The position numbers and the translations under genes were made by a program. From Cordylochernes scorpioides (taxonomy: Eukaryota > Arthropoda > Arachnida > Pseudoscorpiones > Chernetidae), in the NCBI GenBank assembly GCA_030710605.1, contig CP092880.1, forward strand, positions 2,274,862 through 2,338,861: a stretch of DNA of 64,000 nucleotides, given 5' to 3'. Within the stretch, counting starts at the first letter, position 1; each line of letters starts with the position of its first letter. Shown here piece by piece: positions 30,884 to 41,093 of the stretch. The notes under the pieces were generated by a model. It saw nothing but the letters and a program-made list of their open reading frames with translations, did no database searches and was not told the origin of the DNA.

Positions 30884-31055
30884 ACAGTAGAACCTCCCTG
30901 TAAAGGACACCTAATTGCAAAGTCAAAATGTCCTTTAGAGAGAGGTGTCTTCTTACTGGAGATTTGTTAAATAATAAAAATGATAATTTTGCAAATGAAA
31001 ACTGACCTTTATAGAGCGGTGTCCTCTAGCGTGAGTGTCCTCTCGTGTATTTTGT
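30884..31055. repeat. Family B MITE
   Basis: It starts TACAGTAGAACCTCCCTGTA and carries internal GATTTGTTAAATAATAAAAA and CCTTTATAGAGCGGTGTCCT. The right end is degraded. Confidence 0.7.
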
Positions 31056-31204
31056 CAAAATTGCTGAGAGTGAAAGTTCACCACTGATGAGCAAAGCCCT
31101 CTCATCTAATATTGTCTATCATCGTGGTAAGAAAGTCTGTAGAGATAATATTTGATAATACATGTCATAAGAAACATATTGGCATATTTACATATTTTGT
31201 GAAA

Positions 31205-31440
31205 TACAGTAAAACCTCTCTATAGTCAACCTCAATGGGACAGAACATTTGGTTCACTATAGTCATGACAATTGACAATTAAAACAAATTTATTGACAAC
31301 TCAGTCAATATTTACAAAATGAGGAGAGATCATAAAATAATTAGAGAAAATAAAAAGATAGCGAAAAGTGTGTTTGAACCAGGGACATCAGGTTCTAAAG
31401 TCTAAAGCTTTTAGCAGCTCACTATACATAGAAAACAATA
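31205..31440. repeat. MITE end of CAGTAAAACC type and flanking AT-rich DNA
   Basis: TACAGTAAAACCTCTCTATA starts a relative of the pogo/Tigger-like MITEs. GGTTCACTATAGTC recurs at 31634 beyond the LINE tail, so the LINE inserted into this element. Confidence 0.5.
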
Positions 31441-31637
31441 ACAAAATCTACCCCCCCCCCACTTGCCCTAAATGTAGCTTGGTACCTGCAGCTCTAAAAC
31501 ACATTTTGGCTTGTATTAGATGCACTAAACAGGACCTTTAGGAGAGGCCTCTGCATATCATCAAACAGCTCGAGGAGCATGAACTCATGGAATTTGTATA
31601 ATCTTTACACAAGGGGATAAGAAACAACAACATGGTT
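31440..31637 (+). mobile_element. LINE 3' end, family C, copy on + strand
   Basis: AAATCTACCC, then CACTTGCCCTAAATGTAGCT and ACAGGACCTTTAGGAGAGGC, ending GGGATAAGAAACAACAACA, is the same LINE terminus as at 29.62 kb in the opposite direction. A C10 run near the start disrupts the frame. Confidence 0.8.
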
Positions 31638-31675
31638 CACTATAGTGGCTATTTTTGTATTGATGCATCTTGCAC

Positions 31676-31870
31676 CATACTAATGAGGACCAACAGCCCG
31701 AAATGCGTACGTGGTTAGCTTTTATTGATTAATCAAAATGGGTATTTGGTCAATTCTGGAATAATCAAAAATCAACGATTAGTTGATATTTATTCCAATA
31801 GATGGAGCAAGCCAACTTTTAGTTGAATGATCAGGAGATGCTTTTTAAAAAAATGTATTCACCTGATACA
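31676..31870 (+). repeat. Degenerate hammerhead-bearing repeat (family G)
   Basis: ACTAATGAGGACCAACAGCC, then CGAAATGCGTACGTGG, is a decayed hammerhead. The downstream body (TCAACGATTAGTTGATATTT, ATCAGGAGATGC) matches the 60.24 kb copy. Confidence 0.65.
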
Positions 31871-31914
31871 CTTACAATGATTCACTTTTGTACCATTTTT
31901 TTATACTTCTATGT

Positions 31915-32060
31915 CACTACAAAGACATTAAGAACAAATTTCAACGGTTACTATTAGAATCTCTTGTTTCCAATGAATACAACAGCATAAACAGAAAAAT
32001 AGATTTACCATCACAATACCTTAGATATCTCAGAAGAAATCAATAGATCAATTTAATAGG
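31915..32060 (+). pseudogene. Penelope-like GIY-YIG domain, C-terminal scrap
   Basis: The frame reads DIKNKFQRLLLESLVSNEYN then SINRKIDLPSQYLRYLRRNQ, parallel to the C terminus of the 27.4 kb copy but clearly a different family. The tail near 32223 has TTGAAGAGCGAATAACGCTT followed by GAAAGTT, the same CTGATGAAG...GAAAG type of end as other Penelope tails, close upstream of the terminal host exon. Confidence 0.7.
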
Positions 32061-32340
32061 TTCTGGATGCCCTAAAAATTGAAATAGATATATTCCATAA
32101 AATATTAAAAATAGTTAAATTACAAACCAATTCAAAAATTTTCAGTTATAAATATCCACGTTGCGCGCGTTTGTTTTTTGTAAATATTTCTGGTGGGATC
32201 AAGTCGATATTTTTGTAAGCCCGTTGAAGAGCGAATAACGCTTGAAAGTTAGGGTTTTTTTAAATAAAAAAGATACTCATTGTGAGAATATAATTGTAAT
32301 TTTAATACTTCTATGTATTGAGATCAAGTGGGGATTGCAG

Positions 32341-33786
32341 GAGTCTCTGGAGAGGGAGCTGCATAGCCTGCGTGCCCAGCTCCAGAATGAAGCGGAGTTG
32401 CGTGGACAGAAGGTAGCCCTCCTCCAAGCCAAGCTGGAGGCCTCTGCCCAGAGAGACAGCCTCCTGGAGGCCTTCAAGGAGGTGTTATCCCAGTCTCTAC
32501 CCTCACCCCAGCCTGTGGGGGGTCCCAGCCCCGAGGTGGAGCGGACCAGTGACCGGGTGAGGCAGGCTGAGACCCAGATCTCTGTCCTGGCTGAGAGACT
32601 CAGCACCCGGCAGGCATCCCTCTCTGATCTGGAGGACAAGTTGGCCATGAGCCAGGCCCTGCTGGACGAGAAGAAGGAAGAGGTAGGCCGCAAGCAACAG
32701 TTGGTAAGCCAGCTCTCAGCCCAGGCCAGCAAACTGGACACCCAGGTGGCCTCCCTCACTGCCAAGATCAAAGAGCGGGAGACCCTCGTGGACACACTCA
32801 AGGCTACCTCCAGGAAACGTCTGGAGAAGCTGGAGAAGTTTGCTCGCAGGGCCAAGGAGGAGAAGTCTAAGACCCTGGATCTCAAGGAGGCCATCCGGGT
32901 GATGGAAGACCAGCTGATTCGGATGAACAACCGGCGCAGGGAGCTCCTTAACCAGAAGGAGAGCCTGGAGGTGGAGTGCCTGTCCATCGAAGGCCATATC
33001 GCCTACCTCACCAAGTACATCCAGAGCAAGAACAAGCTGGTGCTCAATCTGGAGAGGGATCTGAGCAAGAGCAACTCCCACATCTCCGAGTACCTCGACC
33101 TACCCATCCTGAATGGTACCTCAGAGGACATGTATGGCAACAAGGTGGCCAGTGAGCCTGAAATTGTCCCAAAGAAGGCCTATCTCTGTGGTCCAGGGGT
33201 GGGCTCAGGGGACTTGATTGACTCCCCAGCTGGGAAGCCCACCAGTTCCACCCCACTCAAGAAGACCTATTTCTGTGGCAGTTTTGACACAGAGATGCTG
33301 CAGGACTACCTGGATGCCAACAGCCCAGAGGCCCAGTCGGAGGCCACCAAGAGAAGTTCTCCACCACACACTCCCAAGATGGATGGACCACAAAGGTCTT
33401 CTGCCTGCAGGAGCCTCAACTTCTCCAGCAGTGACGCAGCCAAGCCAGCTTCTCCCCCAGCAACTCCCAGCCTCCCCTCCTCCCACTTTGAGGCGGACCG
33501 GTCCCTGCCCTCCATGCTGGAGACTTTCGCCGTCAGCTCCCCCCTGGTGAAGGACGACCCCTCTCTAGTCAGTATCCATCGCTCCCCTGCCCCCAAACCC
33601 ATCACCCTCAACATCAATGTGGACTCCTCCAAGGTGGACAAACCAGCGGAATCCGTCCAGTACAACATTGCAGTCAATGTCCAGCAACAGCAGTCCACCA
33701 GGTCTCTGGACCTCACCCCAGTCTCCAAGAGTTCCATCGTCCCACCTAGACCTTCATCTAGCCTGCCCTCACACCTCTCTCCATGA
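32341..33786 (+). CDS. Coiled-coil host gene, large terminal exon
   Basis: The acceptor GGGATTGCAG precedes GAGTCTCTGGAG; 481 residues to TGA at 33784. Residues 1-245 are strongly charged coiled coil (ESLERELHSLRAQLQNEAEL; LSDLEDKLAMSQALLDEKKE; RLEKLEKFARRAKEEKSKTL; HIAYLTKYIQSKNKLVLNLE), with a Pro-rich break at 53-68. Residues 246-481 are low-complexity Ser/Pro/Thr, probably disordered. A short motif KKAYLCG at 278-284 recurs as KKTYFCG at 307-313. There is no transmembrane or catalytic motif. The architecture suggests a cytoskeletal, centrosomal or adaptor protein, but I do not recognise the family and give no symbol. Smooth GC-rich codon use over 1.4 kb confirms it as real coding sequence. 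Confidence 0.93.
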   Translation, partial: ESLERELHSLRAQLQNEAELRGQKVALLQAKLEASAQRDSLLEAFKEVLSQSLPSPQPVGGPSPEVERTSDRVRQAETQISVLAERLSTRQASLSDLEDKLAMSQALLDEKKEEVGRKQQLVSQLSAQASKLDTQVASLTAKIKERETLVDTLKATSRKRLEKLEKFARRAKEEKSKTLDLKEAIRVMEDQLIRMNNRRRELLNQKESLEVECLSIEGHIAYLTKYIQSKNKLVLNLERDLSKSNSHISEYLDLPILNGTSEDMYGNKVASEPEIVPKKAYLCGPGVGSGDLIDSPAGKPTSSTPLKKTYFCGSFDTEMLQDYLDANSPEAQSEATKRSSPPHTPKMDGPQRSSACRSLNFSSSDAAKPASPPATPSLPSSHFEADRSLPSMLETFAVSSPLVKDDPSLVSIHRSPAPKPITLNINVDSSKVDKPAESVQYNIAVNVQQQQSTRSLDLTPVSKSSIVPPRPSSSLPSHLSP

Positions 33787-34278
33787 CACAGCTGCTGCAC
33801 CAAGTTATGTTTAGTTTACATGGCACTGGGGTGGAAGCATAGGAGGCACAGTGGAACCTCCCTATAACACCAACCTGGTTATAACATCATAGGTTACACT
33901 TGTTTCAAACATGTCTCAATCATACGGTGTTATAACAGGGAATCTTGTGGTATAGAGAGGTTAGACTGTATGGTATCTATGTGAAACAAACAAAAAGGTG
34001 AAACTTTATTTTAAACTTTTACCTTGGTTTTAAGACATAATTATATTCACCGTTCATGAATCTCATTTAGGAAAATGATCACAATTCTCTGTGTGAGATA
34101 TCGTCTACAATTGCCTAATGCTATCTGTAGTGGTTATTCAATTTTACATCTTTCTCTCTCTCCTACTTAATTTTACCATCAGTTTCTTCATCTCAAATCT
34201 ATCTGGAATGCTTTCTCCCAGCCTTGGAGCTGAGTATAACACAATCCATTCTTTCTTCCTCTCAAGTCATTCTTTTTA
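33787..34278 (+). other. 3' flank of the coiled-coil gene with a MITE
   Basis: This should hold the 3' UTR. A MITE (33849-33972, CAGTGGAACCTCCCTATAAC ... AGAGGTTAGACTGTA) starts 60 bases after the stop. No polyadenylation signal outside repeats is obvious; an AATAAA at 34556 lies inside a Tc1-like MITE. Confidence 0.5.
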
Positions 34279-34280
34279 TA

Positions 34281-34650
34281 CACTCATGGACAAAACCTGA
34301 GGAAGTGGAAAGTTTCTGATGTTGCCTGTCCTCTAAATAGCGCCTTCCTCTCTATAGCGCCCAATTTTAAACATTAAAATGTAAACATTTTACATTAAAA
34401 GTGACCTTTCTATAGCACCCTATCTCTATAGCATCCTATTTTGGTGAGTCCCAAGAAGGGGCGCTATAGACAGGTTTCACTGTATATATATATTTTTTTG
34501 AAGGAGACAGGCTTTTGAAGACTTTTGTTCACACTTGGTTATCTTGTGTGTCTTTAATAAAGGTCACTGTAATATCTTTCAGAGTTATTGTCTGAATCTC
34601 AAAATACATGCTCTAAAAAGTACAAATTCCTTAAGTTTTGTCCATGAGTG
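34281..34650. mobile_element. Tc1-like MITE with a nested family F MITE
   Basis: Ends CACTCATGGACAAAACCTGA and inverse (AAGTTTTGTCCATGAGTG) are flanked by TA. A family F copy (about 34322-34487, TGTCCTCTAAATAGCGCC ... GACAGGTTTCACTGTA) is inserted in it. The parent element without insertion is at 59710-59903. Confidence 0.85.
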
Positions 34651-34961
34651 TATTTTCTCCGGCCGAGTATAGTGCAATGTTGATGATATGACAAGTCAGT
34701 CCATGCTATCTTCCTCCAAGTCAGTTTCCTGCTTTCTTCAGACGGCTCCACTAGATGGCATGTTTCCTAGGAATCTTCCTTAGAGGGAGGTAAAGGAAGA
34801 AGTAGACAAACTTTAGATTTGTTAAGATTCTGCCTTAGTAGTGTTAGACGTCCTGTGTGCCATATTTATTTCATTCCTTTAGTATTATTGGATCTTTTTT
34901 TTCTCAAATTGTGTTTAGAAATGCCAACACATGTTCCTAAAATTCTGCTACACTCATTCTC

Positions 34962-35260
34962 TGTTGTTGTTTCTTATCCCCTTGTGTAAAGATTACACGA
35001 ATTCCATGAGTTCAGATCTCATGGAATGGGGTGTAGGGGTGCAGCTTTCGTTGATCATGGCACCATGATCCAGGCATACTTTGGTGAAAGTCTGACTTTG
35101 CCTGTAATTTGAGGCCGTTTCCTAACATGGAAGCCTTTGCTGCCGACTCTAACATGAATACAGACACAGCTTCTCCGTATCCTTGGAGTGGGACCCTTGC
35201 TGAGGTCTATCAACCGGGTCAGTTGAAGTCAGGATTTTTAAATAGGTCTTTCTCCTCTTT
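34962..35260 (-). repeat. LINE C tail fragment and an ancient family A relative
   Basis: 34962-35030 repeats the LINE C tail (CTGTTGTTGTTTCTTATCCC). From about 35100 comes a diverged relative of family A (AACATGGAAGCCTTTGCTGC; TCCGTATCCTTGGAGTGGGA; GGTCTATCAACCGGGTCAGT), alignable only in order and spacing. Confidence 0.55.
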
Positions 35261-35261
35261 T

Positions 35262-35735
35262 AACACTCATTCTCTGGTGCTACCAACCAGATTTGAGAAC
35301 CTATCCTGGCTCCAGATTCAAGCCATTTTTGGAAGTTCCTAGAGTTCTGATCTAGATGACATTTTGCTTAAATCTCACACAGTAGTTTACAATTTTTCTG
35401 TTATGTTCAAATGTATCTGGTTGCCTCTCATATTGCTATGGTTCTGGCAAAGTCTATGCCTTTCTAAGGTCAACAGTTGTTTCTAGAAGTGATGTTCTTG
35501 ACCCATTTTACTCTCGCTTTCTTTGGGAGTCTTGGCTGGTTGGCAGACATGTTTGATTGATATATTTTAAGGATTCTCTTATGTCACACAATACTAGTTT
35601 CCATATTTTGATTCTTTCTCCCAAAGAAAAGCATAAAGAATGATAAGTCTGAATCTATATTGAGTAACAGCATTGTTACCATCTACAGACATAAAAAGAC
35701 TGAATTGCTTTATAATTCTTATCTGAATTTCAAAT
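35262..35735. other. No gene or clear repeat seen
   Basis: The ORFs are short and frame-broken, and there is no domain or terminal repeat that I can support. Confidence 0.45.
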
Positions 35736-35739
35736 TACA

Positions 35740-35918
35740 TCTGTTGTTGTTGTTTCTTATCCCATTGTGTAAAGATTACACGAATTCCATGAGTTCATGC
35801 TCCTCGAGCTGTTTTATGATAAGCAGTGGCCTCTCCCAAAGGTCCTGTTTAGTGCATCTAATGCAAGCCAAAATGTGTTCTGGAGCTGCAGGTACCAAAC
35901 TACATTTTGGGCAAGTGG
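35740..35918 (-). mobile_element. LINE 3' end, family C, copy
   Basis: Same terminus as at 29.62 kb: TTGTTGTTGTTTCTTATCCC ... CTACATTTTGGGCAAGTGG on + is the inverse of the LINE end, truncated within the CPKC region. Confidence 0.8.
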
Positions 35919-36029
35919 TCAAATTACATCTTACAAACAACATAAATAATGCTTTCTTTATTGTTTTTTTTTTTTGGAAAATTCTTATTAATATTTCAAT
36001 TAAACAGTTGTCTTCACATAGTTTTGTAT

Positions 36030-36282
36030 TTTAAAAATAAGGCTTATTTTGGATTGTAATAAGATTATTTTATTAATCCAATATTTCAATGGACCAATCA
36101 TCCATCTTTTACGAGGTTTTTTTGTTATGAAGTTTGTAAGATGTCCGTAGCTCACCTGAAGCGCATGAACTGCTATGTGCTTCATAACAATAAAACCTCG
36201 TAAAAGATGGACGATTGGTCCATCAAAATATTGGATTAATAAATAATCTTATTACATCCAAAATAAACCCTATTTTTAAAAT
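36030..36282. repeat. Foldback element with ~100-bp arms
   Basis: The left arm AAAAATAAGGCTTATTTTGG to GAGGTTTTTTTGTTATGAAG and the right inverse arm meet around a roughly 45-base centre (GTAGCTCACCTGAAGCGCAT). The arms are about 95% complementary, so single-stranded DNA or RNA would fold into a long hairpin. Confidence 0.82.
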
Positions 36283-36290
36283 ATATATAT

Positions 36291-36715
36291 CAACAACAAC
36301 AAAAAGCCTTTATTTAGGGTCACTGACCCTGTACAGGATTCACCAGAGGTATGCATAAGAACAAAGCAGTGAGACAAAGGAAACAACGATATAAACAGAA
36401 GAAAAAAAAAAGAAAGAGAAAGAGGGAAGCAAGAAAAACAACACAAAAAGAGTAGCAGTAAGAAAGTGAGGAGTGAGTGTCACTTGGCCTTCTTCTGAGA
36501 TATGGACTTGTGGAAACCATAAAATGCCATAGCAATATACTTATTCTGGGTCATATTGTCAATTATTGATGGAAGTGAAGCACAGAGTTGCCCAGTTTTG
36601 AGCATAATGGTTCTTCTTTCAGAGCAAAGCAATCAAAAATATAGTGAGTGATTTCATTTTTTAGTTTTGAATTACAGAAGGTACAAATTAAATATATATA
36701 TTATGGATGGCTCTA
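36291..36715 (-). pseudogene. LINE ORF2 C-terminus and 3' end (family L)
   Basis: On the - strand: NSKLKNEITHYIFDCFALKE, then ERTIMLKTGQLCASLPSIID and FYGFHKSISQKKAK before a stop at about 36485. The C...THYIFDC...EER pattern is typical for the end of LINE ORF2. The 3' UTR closes with GTACAGGGTCAGTGACCCTA, AATAAAGGC and a (TTG)n tail. The hairpin next to AATAAA resembles the repeats at 55.4 and 57.1 kb. Confidence 0.75.
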
Positions 36716-36785
36716 TATTCAGAATAATTGTGTATATTTGTTCTGCCAGCCAAGATCTCTCATATTAAAATTCAATTCCCTAACA

Positions 36786-37117
36786 CAGTGATTCTCAACC
36801 TTTTTTTTGTTGCGGCATTATTTTAAAGATTTGAAAATTTGGCGGCACAATTTTAGAATTTCGCGGCACACTTTTGCTAACTTGAATGCAAGAAAATTCA
36901 AATTATGTATCAATATTTCTATGCAAAATATAAGTAATATACATCTCTAACATTCAATTTGCTAATTTCGTTATTTTAAAAAGTAAAAAAATGAAAAAGA
37001 AAAAAAAAAAAAAACCAATACAAACGTGAACATAATCATATGACTAAAATTCGGCGGCACATTTTTAGAATTTCGCGGCACACAAAATTACCGCGGCACA
37101 GTGGTTGAGAATCACTG
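36786..37117. mobile_element. hAT-type MITE with 8-bp target duplication
   Basis: The ends CAGTGATTCTCAACC and GGTTGAGAATCACTG form perfect 15-base inverted repeats, flanked by CCCTAACA on both sides (36778-36785, 37118-37125). Inside, GGCGGCAC and TTTCGCGGCACAC are repeated in inverted or direct order. The 8-base duplication and CAGTG...TCTCAACC ends are typical of hAT elements. It is 332 bases, non-coding. Confidence 0.93.
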
Positions 37118-37125
37118 CCCTAACA

Positions 37126-37535
37126 CCTCTCTCTCTCTTTACTATGGTGTGCTATATCTGCAGTACACCAAGTCTGCATTCCACCATACCTATGGGACAT
37201 TATGTCTTTGGAATGTCCCATGTTCTTGGTGCACTTATATCTCTCCTAGAGTCTTTTTTCTTCTTCCAGCTCTTGTGTGCTTCTGTGTAGGTCCAGTATG
37301 GGCTTCCTTTCAAAACTACCCTCTTCTTCGTCTTTAGATTCTCTTTGATAATTTATCCTTCTTGGTTTTGTGTCTTGAAGATTAGAAATGGTATCTAAGT
37401 AGGTAATCAAGATGTTTATGGCTTCACTCCCAACTGCTGCTTCTTCCTAGTTGTTGTGATAGGGTTTGGTAGCTTCCATTATTGGGGTTGTTGTGGTCAC
37501 TTGGTTGGTTTGAGAATGAGGAGGTTTGGATGAAG
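37126..37535. other. No gene recognised
   Basis: Short unsupported ORFs; GGGACATTATGTCTTTGGAA followed by TGTCCC forms a small inverted repeat near 37195. The sequence flows from the LINE L fragment across the hAT insertion and may be its older upstream part. Confidence 0.4.
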
Positions 37536-37539
37536 AAAG

Positions 37540-37905
37540 TTATTGGAATTGTAGAACGACATTTGATCCCGCATGTGTTTCTTTTGAAAGAAAAATTGAA
37601 ATTTAAGGAGAAATAACGATTATTTTTAACCTTAGGGATGAAGTATGAAAGGATGAATTGTGAAGAGTAATAATAAACAGGAAAAATAAAAGTGTCCAGG
37701 GATGGGAATCAACACGAATGGACACTTTTATTTTTACGTTTATCATTACTCTTCACAATTCATCTTTTCATACTTCATCCCTAAGGTTAAAAATAATTGT
37801 TATTTCAACCTTAAATTTCGTTTTTTTGTTCAAAAAGAAACACATGCGGGATAAATTTCAAATGTCATTCTACAATTATAAGCCACATTATATTGTATTG
37901 TAATT
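37540..37905. repeat. Foldback family E, complete copy
   Basis: The left arm (GAACGACATTTGATCCCGCA, TGTGTTTCTTTTGAAAG ... GTGAAGAGTAATAATAAACA) and right arm are inverse over about 150 bases. The centre GTGTCCAGGGATGGGAATCA is a shortened version of the tRNA-like centre at 59.35 kb. Confidence 0.85.
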
Positions 37906-38333
37906 GGAATGGCTTGGCAATACCTGCCTTATATGTAGTTGTTGCCATAGTGTTTTTTGCCTGTGGTTTGGCTTCCTCTAAGAGTATTCAAGAACTGAAC
38001 TACATTGTAACTCGCTGCTTAATTCTGGCATCTAGTTAGTGAAACTATCTCCATTTCAAGTCACAATTCACACACCCCCAGATGTTGTTACATACAGTGG
38101 GGAAAAACACCAGAAATGTTACTAATTTCGACAATGTCGCAAGTTCCCTACACATTCTGTAAGAAGTGCACCTGCCAAATATTTCCTTAGATTCAACCAT
38201 GTTGTCTTGTGTTATTGTGGAACACACTCTCCGTCCATCTGTGGTACTGACACACACAATGTCGTGTTGTTGACATCACCTATCTAGTCTACACACCCCT
38301 GTGTTTGTTTGCTTGCAATCTGTTTTACCTATA

Positions 38334-38900
38334 CAGTAGAACCTCCCTGTAGCGGACACCTCTCCACAAAGGACAGTTTTCAAAACAAGGTAATAAGGCC
38401 AAATAAATAAATAGTGTGACAATTTTTTTTTTTTTTGACAATTAAAAATAACTTTATTGACCAACTGTCAATTGTCTACACTGACAAAGAGTCAGAATTC
38501 AACAAGAGAAGAAACACAAAAGTTCAGATTCAATTAAATTAAAAGTATGCACACAGACAAAGCCCTACGAAGGGACGCCTGGAAATTTGTCAAGAACCAA
38601 GATCTGCCTGGAGTGTAATCAGGTTCTTGCAGATCACAGGATCCACATCCCCAGCAAGTTGGTAACAACGCTGTTACCGAAACGTCACACACTATTTATT
38701 TATTTGGATTTGGTCTTATTACCTTGTTTTATAATCTATGATCCAAATTGTGCTTTATCAAGGACAGTTTTCATTTGCAAAATTACCAGTTTTACAATTA
38801 AGCAACTCTCTGATATGAGGACACCTCTCCCTAAAAGACACTTTGCCTCTGCAACTAGGTGTTGTCCTTTACAGGGAGGTAGTTCTACTGTATTTGGAAT
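38334..38900. repeat. Family B MITE and family D palindrome, interleaved, with a polyA retroposon
   Basis: Outer layer: family B MITE, left end TACAGTAGAACCTCCCTGTA (38334) and right end GAGGTAGTTCTACTGTA (38892). Inside it a family D palindrome (38391-38735) is itself interrupted by a retroposon (38419-38660, - strand) with an AATAAAG signal and a polyA tail. Three layers of insertion can be read from the borders. Confidence 0.8.
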
Positions 38901-38956
38901 CTGGTTTTGTTTTTATTTAACCCCAATTGTGCCTTTTTATATTGCTTGTTAGCCTA

Positions 38957-39095
38957 TACAGGGGAACCTCGCTATAACAACAAATTGGTTAAAACATCTT
39001 AATTCTCTATGATCACCCAAGTTCTAAATTGTTTTATAACTCCAGTTATAACAATGATCTCCCAAGTAATGATGTTATAGCAAGGTTCAACTGCA
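38957..39095. repeat. pogo/Tigger-like MITE, another subfamily
   Basis: It starts TACAGGGGAACCTCGCTATA and ends TTATAGCAAGGTTCAACTG, about 135 bases, related in design to the MITE at 33.85 kb (CTATAAC ends). A (CA)n run follows. Confidence 0.7.
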
Positions 39096-39482
39096 CACAC
39101 ACACACACACACACATATTTATATTTTTTTACATTTGTGAACAATTTTTGAAAAGATAAATGGTGCTTGAATTATGTTGTAATGGCGAATTCTCTTTTAA
39201 CAGAATTTAACCTAATTTGCCTAGTCCCCATTTACATTTTTTGTGTTCTTTGATTCTTAGTTATTAGTAAAGGATGGTAGTTTTCAAGGAAATGGTTATG
39301 CTCTTGATGATGGTTTTAAAAGAAGTTTTCATGTTACACGATGCTCTCTAATTGGAACTTTTTCCTTATTTTCTTCTCATATTTTTGCATAGCTCTGATT
39401 ATACACCAGATGCACATGTTAGCCAGTGCTTGTTATCATAAGAGTAGAATTGTCCTAAGTGCAAACACATTCTTTTTTAAAA

Positions 39483-39725
39483 CAAGGTAATAAGACCAAA
39501 TAAATAAATAGTGTGTGATGTTTCGGTAACAGCGTTGTTACCATCTTCAGACAAAAGTATTGAATGATAAATTTTACCACAGCATGTTTTAATTCATTAC
39601 TTCAGTACTTTTGTCTGAAGATGGTAACAATGCTATTACCGAAACGTCACACACTATTTATTTATTTGGATTTGGTCTTATTACCTTGTTTTATAATCTA
39701 TAATCCAAATTGTACCTTATCAATT
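39483..39725. repeat. Palindromic repeat, family D, with full tail
   Basis: Arms AAGGTAATAAGACCAAATAA ... and inverse; the right inner arm is TTTTGTCTGAAGATGGTAAC, then ATTACCGAAACGTCACACAC. The tail TAATCCAAATTGTACCTTAT matches the sequence duplicated around the gypsy element. Confidence 0.85.
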
Positions 39726-40236
39726 AAACCTTTTATTTTCTTCAAGTTATATAGCTAGTTCTGTGTTTTTGTTTGTTTTTCGATATTAGAAGCTCTGTAA
39801 ATATGGAAATGCAGTTTAACATGACAAAAAGTTCAATTTTGCTGAAATGGTAATCTATAAAATAATACACTGTAGTCATATTGAAATATATTTTTTTCAG
39901 TCTGTCTGTTACTATATATACAGTAAAACCTATCTTAGAAGTTACCTGCCCAGTGTTTACCTGTCTTAGGAGTATCAAATTTTAGTAGAAACTGTTTGTT
40001 TTCCCCATTAATTTAGTTTTCTTAAACATCTCTTCTTTCTTATCTCAAAGCCATGATAATCATGGTGGGTAGTTAGCGACTGCTTTTACTGTAAGCGCAC
40101 CACATGTCTACACATGTGAAAAGCAGATGTGTAAACATCTGACCCTGTCTAACGTGTTTATGTCTACATTTTCTTTAAGCCCATAAAATCTAAATGAGTT
40201 ACATATCCTACAGTAAATAATTTAATTTGCATATGT

Positions 40237-40512
40237 CTTCTTCTTCTTTCTTATCTCCACATTGGGTGAAGTAGAATGCCTTTGTCATTAAGACTGGGAG
40301 CACTACTTAGTGGCAGGCCACTGACTTAGCTCCAAAAGAAATGGCCGCCTCTGACATGAGGAACAGACGCCATGTGCAGCCGCTCCTAACATGGAGTACA
40401 AGCACTGCTCATCCTGTATCCCTGGAATAGGAGCCCTTATAGGGTACTATCAGCCGGGCCAGCTGAGCCCAGGTTTTTTAGTGAGCTTGTCTCTGCTCAC
40501 CCTCCTCCTTTT
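40237..40512 (-). mobile_element. SINE-like retroposon, family A, 5'-truncated copy
   Basis: The target duplication ATTTGCATATGT is at 40225-40236 and 40513-40524. The right end lacks the CCGGGCTTGGGACCGGC part while the (CTT)n end is intact, which shows that the family is transcribed on the - strand. Confidence 0.93.
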
Positions 40513-40569
40513 ATTTGCATATGTAAGAGAATATAGTTTCAGATTTGTCATAACCAATTTTATTTAACA

Positions 40570-40933
40570 CTAGACGGGTGACCCGGGCTTCGCCTCGGGA
40601 TTGACCCGTGTGCATATCTACCCGAGTGATATATATTTAGATAAGATTTTTTTTTTATAATTGTTTGTTATTAGCATTATCTATTTGTTTGCCTCAGCAT
40701 AATTTAATCTAATCTTTGATAGAGGGCGCTGTTCGTGAGCTAAGTAGAATAATTTGAATATATAGTTTTAATAATTGATTTATATATATTTTCTAAAATA
40801 GCCTATCGTCTTCCCCGTATTTTTTTTATCTATGTATGGAAATTTTGGTTTGAATTAGTGAACTACTGTAAATTTGTATACCGGACATACAAACAAACAA
40901 ACATACAAACATTGATTTTTATATATATATAGA
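40570..40933 (-). mobile_element. Non-autonomous Helitron, complete
   Basis: On the - strand it starts TCTATATATATATAAAAATC after A and ends with a hairpin (CCCGAGGCGAAGCCCGGG), then TCACCCGTCTAG before T. No inverted repeats or target duplication. Complete 5' TC and 3' CTAG ends make it the reference copy for the fragment at 430-643. Confidence 0.85.
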
Positions 40934-41093
40934 TGTTTAGAGAGTGCATCTTTGTTTAGATCCAAATGAAAAAAACTTCCAAAATAGGGTTTTACTGTAT
41001 CTATATAAAATATACATAAATATATCCGATATTTGCCTTTTTAATTGAAGATCTATTTATGAATTTCTCTCTTTTTTCAAAACAAAATATACA

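Larger units (their letters stand above)
39920..40998. repeat. Large nested composite bounded by CAGTAAAACC ends
   Basis: TACAGTAAAACCTATCTTAG at 39920 is answered by AAAATAGGGTTTTACTGTA at 40981. Between them lie a tRNA-SINE fragment (40040-40127), a family A copy (40237-40512) and a Helitron (40570-40933), so a small MITE has been filled by three later insertions. Confidence 0.6.

Noticed and set aside
32277-32987. Long open frame on the - strand opposite the terminal exon (236 aa) and other antisense frames to 33803
   Set aside because: They are shadows of a GC-rich coding exon; the + strand frame has a proper acceptor, coiled-coil periodicity and a single long frame.
36130-36180. tRNA-like centre of the 36.0-36.3 kb foldback (GTAGCTCACCTGAAGCGC)
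   Set aside because: Only a short D-arm-like similarity; no B box or closing acceptor stem.
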